DNA of 64,000 bases, from contig FN648485.1 in the NCBI GenBank assembly GCA_000310025.1, positions 93,883 to 157,882 on the forward strand. The letters are read 5' to 3'. Below are positions 33,841 through 47,302 of this stretch, piece by piece; positions within the stretch are counted from its first letter, which is position 1; each line of letters begins with the position of its first letter. The notes under the pieces were generated by a model. The model made no database searches. It saw nothing but the letters and a program-made list of their open reading frames with translations, and was not told the origin of the DNA. The translations under genes and the position numbers were made by a program. Source of the stretch: Ectocarpus siliculosus (lineage: Eukaryota > Sar > Phaeophyceae > Ectocarpales > Ectocarpaceae).

Positions 33841-34066
33841 TTCTTTCGAATTGCCTTGATTAATATTCTCTATGGCCTACGGAGGGAGACTTCCGCCGTA
33901 CCACACGTCCCGCACGGCACAAAGCCTCCACGGTATCCTAACGTGTCTCTGCTACTAAACACAAATCTCCCTCCGGATACCACCAGACGGGACGAGACTG
34001 TTGTACAGTAGCAGTCTCGGACGATTGAGCCTCCCAATGGTACGCTACCATTCAGAAAACACCCAA
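33841..34066 (+). repeat. 226-bp direct repeat, right copy
   Basis: Second copy of 33,137-33,362, differing by a handful of substitutions. Confidence 0.88.
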
Positions 34067-36289
34067 TTCGAAGTCGTGCGGTAACTGCTTCGGGAGACAA
34101 CAGTATAACCGGTCGGGTGGTCCGATGTCTTATATTATCAGTACAGAACTGGTACGATACACACCCTATGTGAAATTTGACCGCGAAACGGAATGGCACA
34201 GCTCAGCCGTTGGGCTTCGTGCCGCCCTGCCCGCCTAAAAGACCCCAAACCGGAGGACTCAGAGAGGTCCTCCACCAAGAAGCACACGGCGAGCGCTACC
34301 TCGGAGAGACCCCAGTCTGTCTCTCGGTGGTGGCGTGCAGTACCGGTTGGCGATGACCAACTGTGGGGCACTACAGTAGGAAGCGCTGAGTGTCGTTTGT
34401 CTTGCCCTTCTTGATCGCCATAGGCCCGCGCAGTATGTTGGTTTTCAAGGACTTGCTTGATTCCCTCTTGTACCTTTTGAGGCATTCGCGAAATGATCCG
34501 CCTGGTGCCTGGAATGTCTCACTACACGGAGAAACATAACGAAAAACACGAGAAGAAAAAGAAAAGGAAGAAGAAAACGACGGGGATACGCTATCGTGCA
34601 TCCGGGCCACCAAATTTCGTGGGCACTCGGACATAGCCTGGACGGGTAGCCATGGGGTCAGGCGACGTGTGCGGGGCATGGTATCGTTTGTTTTTTTTTC
34701 TGGTGTGGGAATTCGTGGTGCCACATCGAATTCCTTGGGGCGGTTCAGCTTACGACGCGGCTCATGATTAACAAACAATGGGACCGTACAGCACATGGCT
34801 TCATCACGGGAAAGAACACGATGGCTTGACCGCGATCGTCTGTGTTGGTATTACGGAGTGCTCACTTGATTAGCGCGCAAGTAGTTCTAACTCGACGCGA
34901 CGCTTTCACAGCTATGCATCGTTTGAGACATGATCAAGTTCCGTGAGGACATTCCCGGGTATCATGCATCTACGGTAGATCGATTCCAAACATGCGACCG
35001 CAACGATTTTAGGTGGCGAACACCGCTATACCAGGAAATCATCTTCACGATCATCGATACTTGACGTAGTGCATTTGTTTTTTTTTTGTGTCACGAAAGC
35101 AATTAAGCGGACGCGCATGTGCGCACGCACCACGAGCAAGAAACATGCGTGTCGGCAAATGTTGCGTCGTTGAATGTAGCCGTTCTGAGACAGATCATGC
35201 CGGGAGAAAATGCTGTACCAGTGGAGACGTTGATTTCCCCAAACGTAGCCCCTGGTAACGTGGTATTCGACAACCGAGACATAAAACGGAGTCCGGCGTC
35301 AAGTTAGACTGGTGTGGCGAGGAACTGTCTTCGAACCTGTGTGCGGAAATACCAGCACGAGCCGATGCACGAGGCGCGACCCACGTCTGTCGCCCAACAA
35401 AAGAAACATACAGTCGGCATGGACACCAGAGTCGGGCGCAGGGTGCGTTTCCCCCTCAACACAGGGTGTCGCGGGGGAAAGGTAAAGCAAAACTTCTCTG
35501 GGTTTCTTCCGGGCGTCGTACTCCACTTCAGCAGGTGATAATAGCTGGAAGCAATCGACGTGGGGCCCTGCGATGATAAACAGCAGTTTAGGACATGGAC
35601 TATCGGGACCCCATATAAAGGTTGATGGTCGTCAGGTTTTTCATTGCGGAACTAGGGCTCAGTTTTTCATGACGGGTCCCGAGCTCTGTAGCACGTGTCG
35701 CTTAGTTTCGTGCGACAATCCGGAAGAAATATCGGTTACTTTTTCATGTGGTTTCAGCAACTTCCTTCACATTCTGCACAGCGTCCGCACGGAAGACGAG
35801 CAGCGCTTGTGTGACGTATTTTTGCTGCTGTCATCGATACGGACGCAACCGTTTCGCATGAGCGTAGTGAGGAACACTTCGGGAACAGACCAGAGATTGC
35901 GTACACGCAACCTCTGGAAAGCCCCCCCCGCGGGAATTCATGGAGAAGGACACGGGTATTTGTGTAGAGAGTCCAGAAGCATCTGTTCGCGCAAGAGTAC
36001 ACAAACTTTCAGACCAATTCATGCGGTCGATGTTGTGCCCCCCCCCCCCCACACACACACAGCATAAGAGCAACAGAAAATACAAAATGAACGAGATTGC
36101 CTGGTACAGATGCAGCGGTGGGGCATATGGGTAGCGATGCAGAAAGGGTCTGTAGAGTGCATTGCATTCGCCGACATGCATGGGTGGATCGCTGCGGAGC
36201 CAACTCGCCTATTTATATCGCATTCTATGTTATGTTCGGTACGTCCATTGCGCTTTTGCCGAGGCGGACGAAGGAACAACTACCACACC
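34067..36289. other. No gene recognised; contains a C-run and (CA)n
   Basis: A C13 run followed by CACACACACAC lies at about 36,038-36,061. ORFs such as 34,138-34,485 (minus) and 35,573-36,067 (plus) show no domain, repeat copy or splice partner and are not called. Confidence 0.5.
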
Positions 36290-39200
36290 ATGGTCGAAGC
36301 CGGCCTCGATCAGCAGCCAGGGTACCGTACAAGTGACTACTCTTGTACTCCTGATCGACTAACCTACTGAGTTTGTGGCGCTGCCCGAAGCCAGTCACAA
36401 CGGTTAGGGTTAAGGTAAGGGTCGTTATTACACTCCGGGTCCGACTAACCTACCGAGCGTTCGACAATGGCCGAAGCCAGCCATGAGCTCATTAACAGGG
36501 CACCGTTCGACCGACTTATTGCACTCCGGATTCGATTAATCTACTAAGAATGTGACGATGGCATTAGTGCGGCGGTGGCCAAAGCCAGCCACACGCTCAG
36601 TAAGAGGGCACCGTAGAAAGTGACTATCATTAACTGCGCTCCGGATCCGACTAACCTACTGAGAGTTTGGTAGCGGCCGAAGCCAGCCTCACAATCAATC
36701 GCAGGACACCGTCCAAGCGACTATCATTATTGAATTTGCGCTCCGGATCTGACTAACCTACTGAGAGTGTGACGGTGGCCGAAGCCAGCCTCACATTCAG
36801 TAACAGGGCACTGTACAAGCGACTAATACTTCAAGCGTGATTCTTGTTTTTTGGAGTATAATTTTTCTTTTTTTCTACATTTTTTCCTTTTTTTCAATTT
36901 GCTTATTTACGTATTCATTTAATCATTTGGCGCTCCGGATCCGACAAACCTGCTGAAAGTGCGGTGGCCGAGGCCAGTCACACACTCAGTAACAGGGCAC
37001 CGTACGAGTTACTTTCATAAGTTCGTACTCCGACTCCGACTAACCTACTGAGAGTGCGATGGTGGCCGAAGCCAGACTCACATTCAGTAGCAGGGCGCCG
37101 TACAGGCGACTTATTGAAGTATGCTATTTGCGTACTTGTGCACTCCGGATCCGACTGACCTACTAAGAGTCGGCGGTGGCCGAAGCCCTCGCGCTCAGTA
37201 GCAGGGTACCGTACCAGCGTCTTATCATGTCAAGCAATATGAAAATGTTTTGCGCTCCGGATCCGACTAACCTACTGAGAGTGCGGCGGTGGCCGAAGCC
37301 AGCCACACACTCAGTATCAGGGCACCATTCAAGCGACCTATTATGTTGAGGATTTTAAATTTTGCACTCCGGATCCGACTGACCTACTGAGGGTACGGCG
37401 GTGGCCGAAACCAGGCTCGCGCTCAGTAACAGGGCACCGTACGAGCGACGTATTGTGCCAAGCACTATTAAACGTTGGCACTCCGGATCCGACTAACTTA
37501 CTGAGAGTGCGACGGTGGCCGGAGCCAGCCTCGCGCTTAGTTGCAGGGCACCGTACCAGAGACTAACACTTGTATTTGTGCTCCGGATCAGACTAACCTA
37601 CTGAGAGTGCGACGGTGGTCGAAGCCAGCCTCACACTCAGTAACAGGGCACCGTACGAGTTACTTCCAGTAACAGGGCACCGCGCAAGTGAATCAATATT
37701 ATGTCAAAAAGAATTATAATTTGAACTCCGGATCCGACCAACGTACCGAGAGTGCAGGGGTCGCCGAAGTGAGCCTCGATTCCAGTAACGGGGCACCGTA
37801 CAAGCGACATATTATCATGTCAGGAAATAATTTTGCAGTCCGTATCCGACTAACGTACTGAGAGTGCGGCGGTGGCCGAAGCCAGCCACACACTCAGTGG
37901 CAGGGCACCGTACACGTTACTGTTGCTTGTTCCTACACTTCGGATGCGACTTACCTACTGAAAGTGGAGGGGTGGCCGAAGCCCGCCTCGCGCTCAGTAA
38001 CAAGGCACCGTTCAAGCGACTTGTCATGTCATGCAATATGAAATATTCGCGATCCGTATCCGACTAGCCTACTGATAGTGCGGCGGTCGCCGAAGCCAGC
38101 CACACACTCAGTAGCAGGGCACCGTACACGTTACTATTGTGTGTTCTTACACTTCGGATGCGACTTACCTACTGAAAGTAAGGCGGTGGCCGAAGCCAGC
38201 CACACACCCTGCACCCTACAAACGACTTTTTGTTACGTCAAGAAGTATATTATTTCGTACTCCGGATCCGACTAACCTATTAAGAACGCGACGGTGGCCG
38301 ATGTCAGCCATACACTCAGTAACGGGGCACCGTACAACTGACTATTCGGTGTGTATGCACTTCGGATCCGACTCACCTACTAAAAGTGCGGCGGTGGCCG
38401 AAGCCCGCCACACGCTCAGTAGCAGGGCAACGTACAAGTGACTATTGTGTGTGTTTGCATTTCGGATCAGACTCACCTACTAAAAGTGCGGCGGTGGCCG
38501 AAGCCCGCCACACGCTCAGTAACAGGGCAGCGTACAAACGACTTGTCATGTCATGCAATACGAAATGTTACGCTCCGGGAACCACTTACGTACTGAGAGT
38601 GCGGCGGTGGCCGAGGCCAGCCTCGCTTCCCATAACAGCGCACCGTAAAAGCGACTTGCCATGTCATGCAATATGGAATTTTCGCGCTCCGGAATCGTCT
38701 AACGTACCGAGAGTGCGGCGGTGGCCAAAGCCAGCCTCGCTTCCAATAACAGGGCACCGCGCAGCAAGTCAATTAATAGTATGTCAAGAAGAATCATAAT
38801 TTGAACTCCGGATCCGCCTAACGTACCGAGAGTGCGGCCGTGGTCGAAGTGAGCCTCGCTTCCAGTAACGGGGCACCGTACAAGCGACATATTATCATGT
38901 CTGGAAATGATTTTGCAGTCCGGATCCGACGAACAAACTGAGCGTGCGGCGGTGGCCGAGGCCAGCATCGCGCTCAGTAACAAGGCACCGTACAAGCGAC
39001 TTGTCATGTCATGCAATACGGAATTTCCGCGCTCCGGAATCGTTTCACGTACCGATAGTGAGGTGGTGGCCGGAGCCAGCCTCGTTTCTAGTAACAGGGC
39101 ACCGCGCAGCGAGTTAGTTAATTTTATGTCAAGAAGAATTAAATTTTGAACTCCGGATCCGACTAACGTACCGAGAGTGAGCCGGTGGCCAAAGTCAGCC

Positions 39201-42200
39201 TCGCGCCCAGTAACAAGGCACCATAAAAGCGACTTCTCATGTCATGCGATACGAACTTTCTTGATTCGGAATCGTCTATCGTGCCAAGAGTGCGGCGGTG
39301 GCCAAAGACAACCTCTCTTACAGTAACAGGGCATCCTGCGAGAAACTTTTTATAATGTCAATGAGTATGTAGTTTTTGCGCTCCGGAAACTCCTAACGTA
39401 CCGAGAGTGCGGCGGTGGCCGAAGTGAACCTCGCGCCCCGTAACGGGGCACCGTACCAGCGACATATTATCATTTCAGGAAACAATTTTGCAGTTCTGAT
39501 CCGACTAACCTACTGAGCGTGGGGCGGTGGCCGAAGCAAGCCTCGCTTCCAGTAACAGAGCACCGTACAAGCGACTTGTCATGTCATGCAATATGGAATT
39601 TTCGCGCTCCCGAAGCGACCAACGTACTGAGAGGGCGGCGGTGGCCAAAGCCAGCCACACGCTCAGCAACAGGGTACGGTACAAGCGACTTGTACTGTTA
39701 TGCAATATGGAATTTTCGCGTTCCGAAAACGACTAGCGTATCGAGAGCGAGGCGGTGGCCGAAGCCAGCCTCGCTTGCAGTAACAGGGCACCGTTCAAGC
39801 GACATATTATCATTTCAGGAAATCTTTTGGGAGGTCCGGATCCGAATAAAACCTACTAAAAGTGCGGAGGTGGCCGAGGCCAGCCTCGAGCTCAGTAACA
39901 GGGCACCATACAAGCTACGTGTCATGTAATGCAATATGGAATTTTCGTGCTCCGGAATCGTCTAACGTACCGAGCGTGGGCGTTGGTCGAAACCAGCCTC
40001 GCTCACAGTAACAGGGCACGGTACAAGCGACGTGTCATGTCATGCAATATGGAATTTTCGTGCTCCGGAATCGTCTAACGTACCGAGAGTGCGGCGGTGG
40101 CCGAAGCCAGCCTCGCTTCCAGGGACAGGGCACCGTACAAGCGGTGTTATATGTTAAGAAGAATTTTATTCAGGACTCCGGATCCGACTAACCTACTGAA
40201 AGTGCGGCGGTGGCCGAAGCCGGACACGCTCTGAGTGGCAGGGCACCGCACAAGCGACTTGTAATGTTGTGCAATATGGAATTTTCGCATACCGAAAACG
40301 ACTAGCGTATCGAGAGCGAGGCGGTGGCCGAAGCCAGCCTCGCTTCCAGTAACAGGGCACAGTGCAGGTAACTTAATATTATGTCAAGGAGTATGTATTT
40401 TCGCTCTTCGGATCCGACTAACGTACTGAGAGTGCGGCGGTGGCCGAAGCCAGACACGCGCTCAGTAACAGGACAACGTACAAGCGACGTGTCATGTCAT
40501 GCAATATGAAATTTTGACCTTCCGGAAAGGACTAACGAACTGAGAGTGAGCCGGTGGCCGAAGGCAACTTCGCTTCCAGTGACAGGGCACCGTACAAGTG
40601 ACTTGTCATGTCATTCAGTATGGATTTTTCGCGCTCCGGAATCTTTTAACGTACCGAGAGTGTGGCGGTGGCCGAAGCCAGCCTCGCTTTTAGTAACAGG
40701 GCATGCTGCAACTTATTATTATGTCAAGGAGTATGTAATTTTCGCGCTCCGGAAACGCCTAACGTACCGAGAGTGCGGCGGTGGCCGAAGTAAGCCTCGC
40801 TTCCAGTAACGGGGCACCGTTCAAGCAACATATTATCATGTCAGGAAATCTTTTGGGAGGTCCGGATCCGACTAACCTACTAAAAGTGCGGAGGTGGCCG
40901 AGGCCAGCCTCGAGCCCAGTAACAGGGCACCATACAAGCGACGTGTCATGTAATGCTATATGGAATTTTCGTGCTCCGGAATCGTCTAACGTACCGAGAG
41001 TGCGGCGGTGGTCGAACCCAGCCTTGCTCACAGTAACAGGGCACGGTACAAGCGACTGGTCATGTCATGCAATATGGGATTTTTGCGCTCGGGAGTCGTC
41101 TAACGTACCGAGAGTGCGGCGGTGGCCGAAGCCAGCCTCTCTTCCAATAACAGGGCACCAACATGCGACATATTGTCATGTCTGGAAAACATTTTGGAGT
41201 CCGGATTCGACTAACCTGCTGAGAGTGCGGCGTTGGCCGAGGCCAGCCTCAAGCTCAGTAACAGGGCACCATACAAGCGACTTGTCATGTCATGCAATAT
41301 TGAATTTCGCGCTCTGGAAACGTCTAACGTACCGAGTGTGCGGCGGTGGCCGAAGCCAACTTTGCTTCTAGTGACAGGGCACCGTACAAGCGACTTCTCA
41401 TGTCATGCAAAATGGAATTTTCGCGGTATGGAATCGCCTAACGTACCGAGAGTTAGAGTACGGCGGTGGCCGAAGCCAGCCTTGTCTACAGTAACAGCGC
41501 ACAGCGCAAGTGAATCAATATAATGTCAAGGAGAATCATATTTTGAACTCCGGATCCGCCTAACGTAACGAGAGTGGGGCGGTGGGCGAAGTGAGCCTCG
41601 CTTCCCGTAACGGGGCACCGTACCAGCGACATATTTATCATGTCAGGAAACAATTTTGCAGTCCGGATCCGACTAACCTAATTAGAGTGCGGCGGTGGCC
41701 GAGGCCAGCCTCGCTTCCAGTAAAAGAGCACCGTACAACCGACTTGTCATGTCATGCAATGAGGATTTTTCGCGCTGCCGAAGCAACCAACGTACTGAGA
41801 GTGCGGCGGAGGCCGAATCCAGCCTCGCTTCCAGTAACAGGGCATCGTGCGAGTAACTTAGTACTATGTCATGGAGTACGTATTTTTGCACTTCGGATCC
41901 GACTGACGTACTAAAAGTGCGGCGGTGGCCGAAGCCAGCCTCGCTTTCAGTAACAGGACAACGTACCAGCGACTTGTCATGTCATGCAATATGAAATTTT
42001 GACTTTCCGGAAAGGACTAACGTACTGAGAGTGCGCCGGTGTCCAAAGCCAACTTCACTTCCAGTGACAGGGCACCGTACAAGTGACTTGTCATGTCATG
42101 CAATATGGAGTTTTCGCGCTCCGGAATATTCTAACCTACTGAGAGTGCGGCGGTGGCCGAAGCCAGCCTCGCTTATAGTAACAGGGCATCCTGCAAGTAA

Positions 42201-45200
42201 CTTATTAATATGTCAAGGAGTATGTAATTTTCTCGCTCCGGAAGAGCCTAACGTACGGAGAGTGCGGCGGTGGCCGAAGCCAGCCTCGCTTCCAGTAACG
42301 GCACACGCACCGAGAGTTGGAGTGCGGCGGTGGCCGAAGCCAGCCTTGCTTCCAGTAACAGGGCATCGCGCAAGTGAATCAATATCGTGTCAAGGAGAAT
42401 CACAATTTGAACTCCGGATCCGACTAACGTAGCGAGAGTGCGCCGGTGGCCGAAGTGAGCCTCGCTTCCCGTAACGGGGCACCGTACAAGCGACATATAA
42501 CCATGTCAGGAAATAATTTTGCAGTCCTGATCCGACTAACCTACTAAGAGTGCGGCAGGGGACGGAGCCAGCCTCGCGCTTCGTAACAGGGCACCGTACA
42601 AGCGACTTGTCATGTCATGCAATATGGGATTTTCGCGCTCCGGAATCGGTTCACGTACCGAGAGTGCGGCGGTGGCCGAAGCCAACTTTGCTTCTAGTGA
42701 CAGGGCACCGTACAAGCGACTTCTCATGTCATGCAAAATGGAATTTTCGCGGTATGGAATCGCCTAACGTACCGAGAGTTAGAGTGCGGCGGTGGCCGAA
42801 GCCAGCCTTGTCTACAGTAACAGCGCACAGCGCAAGTGAATCAATATAATGTCAAGGAGAATCATATTTTGAACTCCGGATCCGCCTAACGTACCGAGAG
42901 TGGGGCGGTGGGCGAAGTGAGCCTCGCTTCCCGTAACGGGGCACCGTACCAGCGACATATTATCATGTCAGGAAACAATTTTGCAGTCCGGATCCGACTA
43001 ACCTAATTAGAGTGCGGCGGTGGCCGAGGCCAGCCTCGCTTCCAGTAAAAGAGCACCGTGCAACCGACTTGTCATGTCATGCAATGAGGATTTTTCGCGC
43101 TGCCGAAGCAACCAACGTACTGAGAGTGCGGCGGAGGCCGAATCCAGCCTCGCTTCCAGTAACAGGGCATCGTGCGAGTAACTTAATACTATGTCAAGGA
43201 GTATGTATTTTTGCACTTCGGATCCGACTGACGTACTAAAAGTGCGGCGGTGGCCGAAGCCAGCCACGCGCTCAGTAACAGGACAACGTACAAGCGACTT
43301 GTCATGTCGTGCAATATGAAATTTTGACTTTCCGGAAAGGACTAACGTACTGAGAGTGCGCCGGTGTCCATAACCAACTTCACTTCCAGTGACAGGGCAC
43401 CGTACAAGTGACTTGTCATGTCATGCAATATGGAATTTTCGCGCTCCGGGATATTCTAACCTACTGAGAGTGCGGCGGTGGCCGAAGCCAGCCTCGCTTG
43501 CAGTAACAGGGCATCCTGCAAGTAACTTATTAATATGTCAAGGAGTATGTAATTTTCTCGCTCCGGAAGAGCCTAACGTACCGAGAGTGCGGCGGTGGCC
43601 GAAGCCAGCCTCGCTTCCAGTAACGGGGCACCGTTCAAGCGACATATTATCATGTCCGGAACTCATTTGGCAGTCCGGATCCAACTAACTTACTGAGAGT
43701 GCGGCGGTGGCCAAAACCAGCCTCGCGCTCAGTAACAGGGCACCGTACAAGCGACTTCTCATGTCATGCAATATGGAATTTTCGCGCTCCGGAATCGTCT
43801 AACGCACCGAGAGTTGGAGTGCGGCGGTGGCCGAAGCCAGCCTTGCTTCCAGTAACAGGGCGTCGCGCAAGTGAATCAATATAATGTCAAGGAGAATCAC
43901 AATTTGAACTCCGGATCCGACTAACGTAGCGAGAGTGCGGCCGTGGCCGAAGTGAGCCTCGCTTACAGTAGCAGGACAACGTACGAGCGACTTGTCATGT
44001 CATGCAATATGAAATGTTTACCTTTCGGAAAGGACCTACGTACTGAGAGTGCGCCGGTGGCTGAAGCCAGCCTCGCTTCCAGTAACAGGGCATCGTGCGA
44101 GTAACTTAATACTATGTCAAGGAATATGTATTTTTGCACTTCGGATCCGACTAACGTACTGAGAGTGCGGCGGTTGCCGAAGCCAGCCACGCACCTAGTA
44201 ACAGGACAACGTACAAGCGACTTGTCATGTCATGCAATTTGAAATTTTGACCTTCCGGAAAGGACTAACGTACTGAGAGTGCGCCGGTGCCCAAAGACAA
44301 CATCGCTTCCAGTGACAGGGCACCGTACAAGTGACTTGTCATGTCATGCAATGAGGAATTTTCGCGCTCCGGAATCTTCTAAACTACTGAGAGTGCGGCG
44401 GTGGCTGAAGCCAGGCTTGCTTTTAGTAACAGGTCATGCTGCAAGTAACTAATTAATATGTCAAGGAGTATGTAATTTTAAACTCCGGAAGCGCCTAACG
44501 TACCGAGAGTGCGGCGGTGGCCAAAACCAGCCTCGCTTCCAGTGACAGGGCACCGTACAAGTGACTTGTCATGTCATGCAATATAGGATTTTCGCGCTCC
44601 GGAATCTTCTAACCTACTGAGAGTGTGGCGGTGGCCGAAGCCAGCCGCGCTTACAGTAACAGGGCACCGCGCAAGTGAATCAATATAATGTCAAGCAGGA
44701 TCATAATTTGAACTCCGGATCCGCGTAACGTACCGAGAGTGCGGCGGTGGCCGAAGTGAGCCTCGCTTCTCGTAGCGGGGCACCGTACCAGCGACATTTC
44801 TTCATGTCAGGAAACAATCTTGCAGTCCTGATCCGATTAACCTACGGTGGCCGATGCCAGCCTCGCTTCCAGTAAAAGAGCACCGTACAAGCGACTTGTC
44901 ATGTCATGCAATATGGAATTTTCGCGCTCCCGAAGCGACCAACGTACTGAGAGTGCGGCGGTGGCCGAAGCCAGCATCGCTTCCAGTGACAGGGCACCGT
45001 ACAAGTGAATCAATATTTTGTCAAGTTGAATTATATTCTGCACTCCGGATCCGACTAACCTACTGAAAGTGCGGCGGTGGCCGAAGCCAGACACGCTCTA
45101 AGTAGCCGTGCACCGTCTAAGCGACTTGTCATGTCATGGGATACGAAATTTTTACCGTCCGGAGTAGACTAACGTACTGAGAGGGCGTCGGTGGCCAAAG

Positions 45201-45830
45201 CCAACCACACGCTCAGCAACAGGGCACCGCACAAGCGACTTGTCATGTCATGCACTATGGAATTTTCGCGCTCCGGAAACGACTAGCGTATCGAGAGTGC
45301 GGCGGCGGTGGCCGAAGTCAGCCTAGCTTCCAGTAACAGGGCATCGTGCGAGTAACTTAGTACTATGTCAAGAAGTATGTAATTTTAAACTTCGGGTCCG
45401 ACTAACGTACTGAGAGTGCGGCGGTAGCCGAAGCCAGCCACGCGCCTAGTAACAGGACAACGTACAAGCGACTTGTCATGTCATGCAATATGAAATTTTG
45501 ACCTTCTGGAAAGGACTAACGTACTGAGAGTGCGCCGGTGGCCGAAGGCAATTTCGCTTCCAGTGACAGGGCACCGTACAAGTGACGTATTTCGTCAAAA
45601 AGAACTATATTTTGCACTGCGGAACCGACTAACGTACTGAGTGTGCGGCGGTGGCGCTCAGTAGCAGGGCACCGTACGACGGACTTTGTATTAATGGGAG
45701 GAGTACATAATTTGGCACTCCGGAAACGACCAACCTAATGAGAGTGCGGCGGTGGCCGAAGCCAGCCACACGCTCAGTAGCAGGGCACCGCACAAGCGAC
45801 GTATTATTCAGTGGGTAGGTGTCAGGTTGT
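36290..45830 (+). repeat. ~114 bp satellite array (about 80 units)
   Basis: The tandem unit core reads CTCCGGATCCGACTAACCTA, then CTGAGAGTGCGGCGGTGGCC, GAAGCCAGCCTCGCTTCCAG, TAACAGGGCACCGTACAAGC and GACTTGTCATGTCATGCAAT. Units are 100-120 bp, most often near 114, and are heterogeneous. The CGGATCCG palindrome recurs in most units. A ~90 bp AT-rich interruption lies at about 36,838-36,930. Because 114 is 38 codons, plus-strand frames stay open over several units (for example 40,781-41,371), but substitution and indel patterns do not require coding. The array starts from a diverged unit near 36,290 and ends near 45,830. Confidence 0.95.
41365..43690 (+). repeat. Higher-order repeat of ~1.32 kb in the satellite
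   Basis: A run of about 11-12 monomers at 41,365-42,685 recurs at about 42,690-43,690 with an offset of about 1,322-1,326 bp. Shared private variants include TCGCGGTATGGAATCGCC, GAGAGTTAGAGT and GCCTTGTCTACAG. A partial third copy with another offset is seen near 44,080-44,300. Confidence 0.8.
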
Positions 45831-45834
45831 GTGG

Positions 45835-46504
45835 GCCTAGGTCGCTCTGGGTTGGGTTGGTCTGTCAGTAAAAACAGGTGTGGGTGCATGGCTTATGTGC
45901 GTCCCGATCGGTGTATCGAACATTGTTCACCCTTGCCTACATGATGAGCATGACATCCGGTGTGTTTTTCATCAACAAATTCTCTGCAAATTGTTCATCA
46001 ATGTCCTCTTTCGGATTCTTCAACCAACCAAACAGTCCTTGGACCTGCAGCAAGAGAAACAAACCGACACAGACCCCGCCTACACGCGCAGGTATGCTCT
46101 CCAAATGTTTGTTGAACGGCAGGTTGCTGTTATGGTCTTTTCAAAACGCTCTTTTTTTTCCCTCCGCGCTCGGCGCCACGCGCGCACGCGCCCACGCGCT
46201 GACACATCTAGATCCAGCGGACTTCGATCCTCGAGGTGATAAGCAAAACCATGAACGTGAATCAAAATCAACTTGAATTTGTTTTTTGAAAACTCCGTTA
46301 TTGCGACCGGTGGTAAACTTGAATTAGGTACGGCTGGGACCCAAGAAGAGTCGTCGTGGAGTGCAGCATAATCAACAGCAGCAGTAAGCAGCAGGTACTG
46401 ATACCTCCTCAAACCCATACGAGCAGTCGGTACTGGGCAGCACCAAGAGACGTTGATGCCCAAGCGACATGCATGAATGAAGAGGAAGCCGAAATTCTTG
46501 AATA
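45835..46504. other. No gene recognised
   Basis: Unique-looking sequence after the satellite, with no ORF of convincing composition. Confidence 0.5.
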
Positions 46505-46815
46505 TCATGTTACATATATACTCACAGGATGGTCGTCGTGACGTGGTACATTTCTTGTTATTAGTATGGACAAAAATAAAAAAAAGATGGCCCCATATTT
46601 GTATTTCTACAGCAGTATGGACCAGACGCCGACTGTACATAGAAGTCGTACGAGTGTCGACTTAGTTGGGCTGTCACAGCATCTTCCACGCACTTCTGCC
46701 AGTGCTGGTTTATTGATTGGAGTCCTATAGGTCGAGATACAGCAGTGGGATTCTCGGGTTGTGTAGGCAAAAGTGTGAACAAGAGCAAAAAATTGCATGC
46801 ATAGCTCGACTACTA
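46505..46815 (-). repeat. Dispersed repeat family A, copy 3
   Basis: Reverse complement matches 32,060-32,332 and 7,945-8,245 (CTGTATCTCGACCTA, GTGCGTGGAAGATGCTGTGA, CACGTCACGACGACCATCCTG given in part). The copia element begins 9 bases beyond it. Confidence 0.8.
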
Positions 46816-46823
46816 GAGTATCC

Positions 46824-47080
46824 TGTTTGCGGCCTATGCCACTTATTTATCGAGTGAGACTGTTTCGGTGATGTATTAACTTCACGAGAGGTAGGCGACC
46901 GTCCTTCACACGGACGAAAGAGGGAGTGCTCCACACAGAGCAGCTCCAACGCCCCAACAGCAAGGAGGGGCCCCGTGACTCATCACGGTGCCCCCTGCCA
47001 AACGGCAATCTTACCAATCTGCGTGACACCAAATCATGCAGCACGTGTATCCAGCACCAATGTTCGCAGACTCTCGAACA
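46824..47080 (-). repeat. 3' LTR of the copia element
   Basis: Runs TGTTTGCGGCCTATGCC to CAGACTCTCGAACA on the plus strand, 257 bp, immediately after target duplication TATCC. Confidence 0.96.
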
Positions 47081-47090
47081 CCCTCCCTGG
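47081..47090 (-). other. Polypurine tract of the copia element
   Basis: CCCTCCCTGG on the plus strand (CCAGGGAGGG on the minus) directly abuts the 3' LTR. Confidence 0.75.
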
Positions 47091-47302
47091 TTCTCCACGC
47101 AAGTGACTAACCATCAATGGGGCAAGAACGCCCCTGGATACGTCAGGAATACCAACCTGGTACTATGTGGAGGGGAAACCCGGCGTCCGGACCAAACCCC
47201 TCGAAAGAAACCCTACCGCCACAAAAAAAAAAAAACGTCGCCATCACAGCGGATCACAACGGCCGCACTTATTAGAAAGTCCAATCCAAGTGCTAAAAAC
47301 AG

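Noticed and set aside
33153-34061. 226-bp repeats as true LTRs with TG...CA ends
   Set aside because: Similarity extends past any TG/CA boundary into TTTCTTTCGAATTGCC, so those are not the ends.
36402-36420. Telomere-like GGTTAGGGTTAAGGTAAGGG
   Set aside because: Only one or two imperfect units inside a diverged satellite monomer; probably chance, at most an interstitial relic.
36290-45830. CRISPR-like regular repeats
   Set aside because: Units are tandem without unique spacers, in a eukaryotic context with no cas genes.
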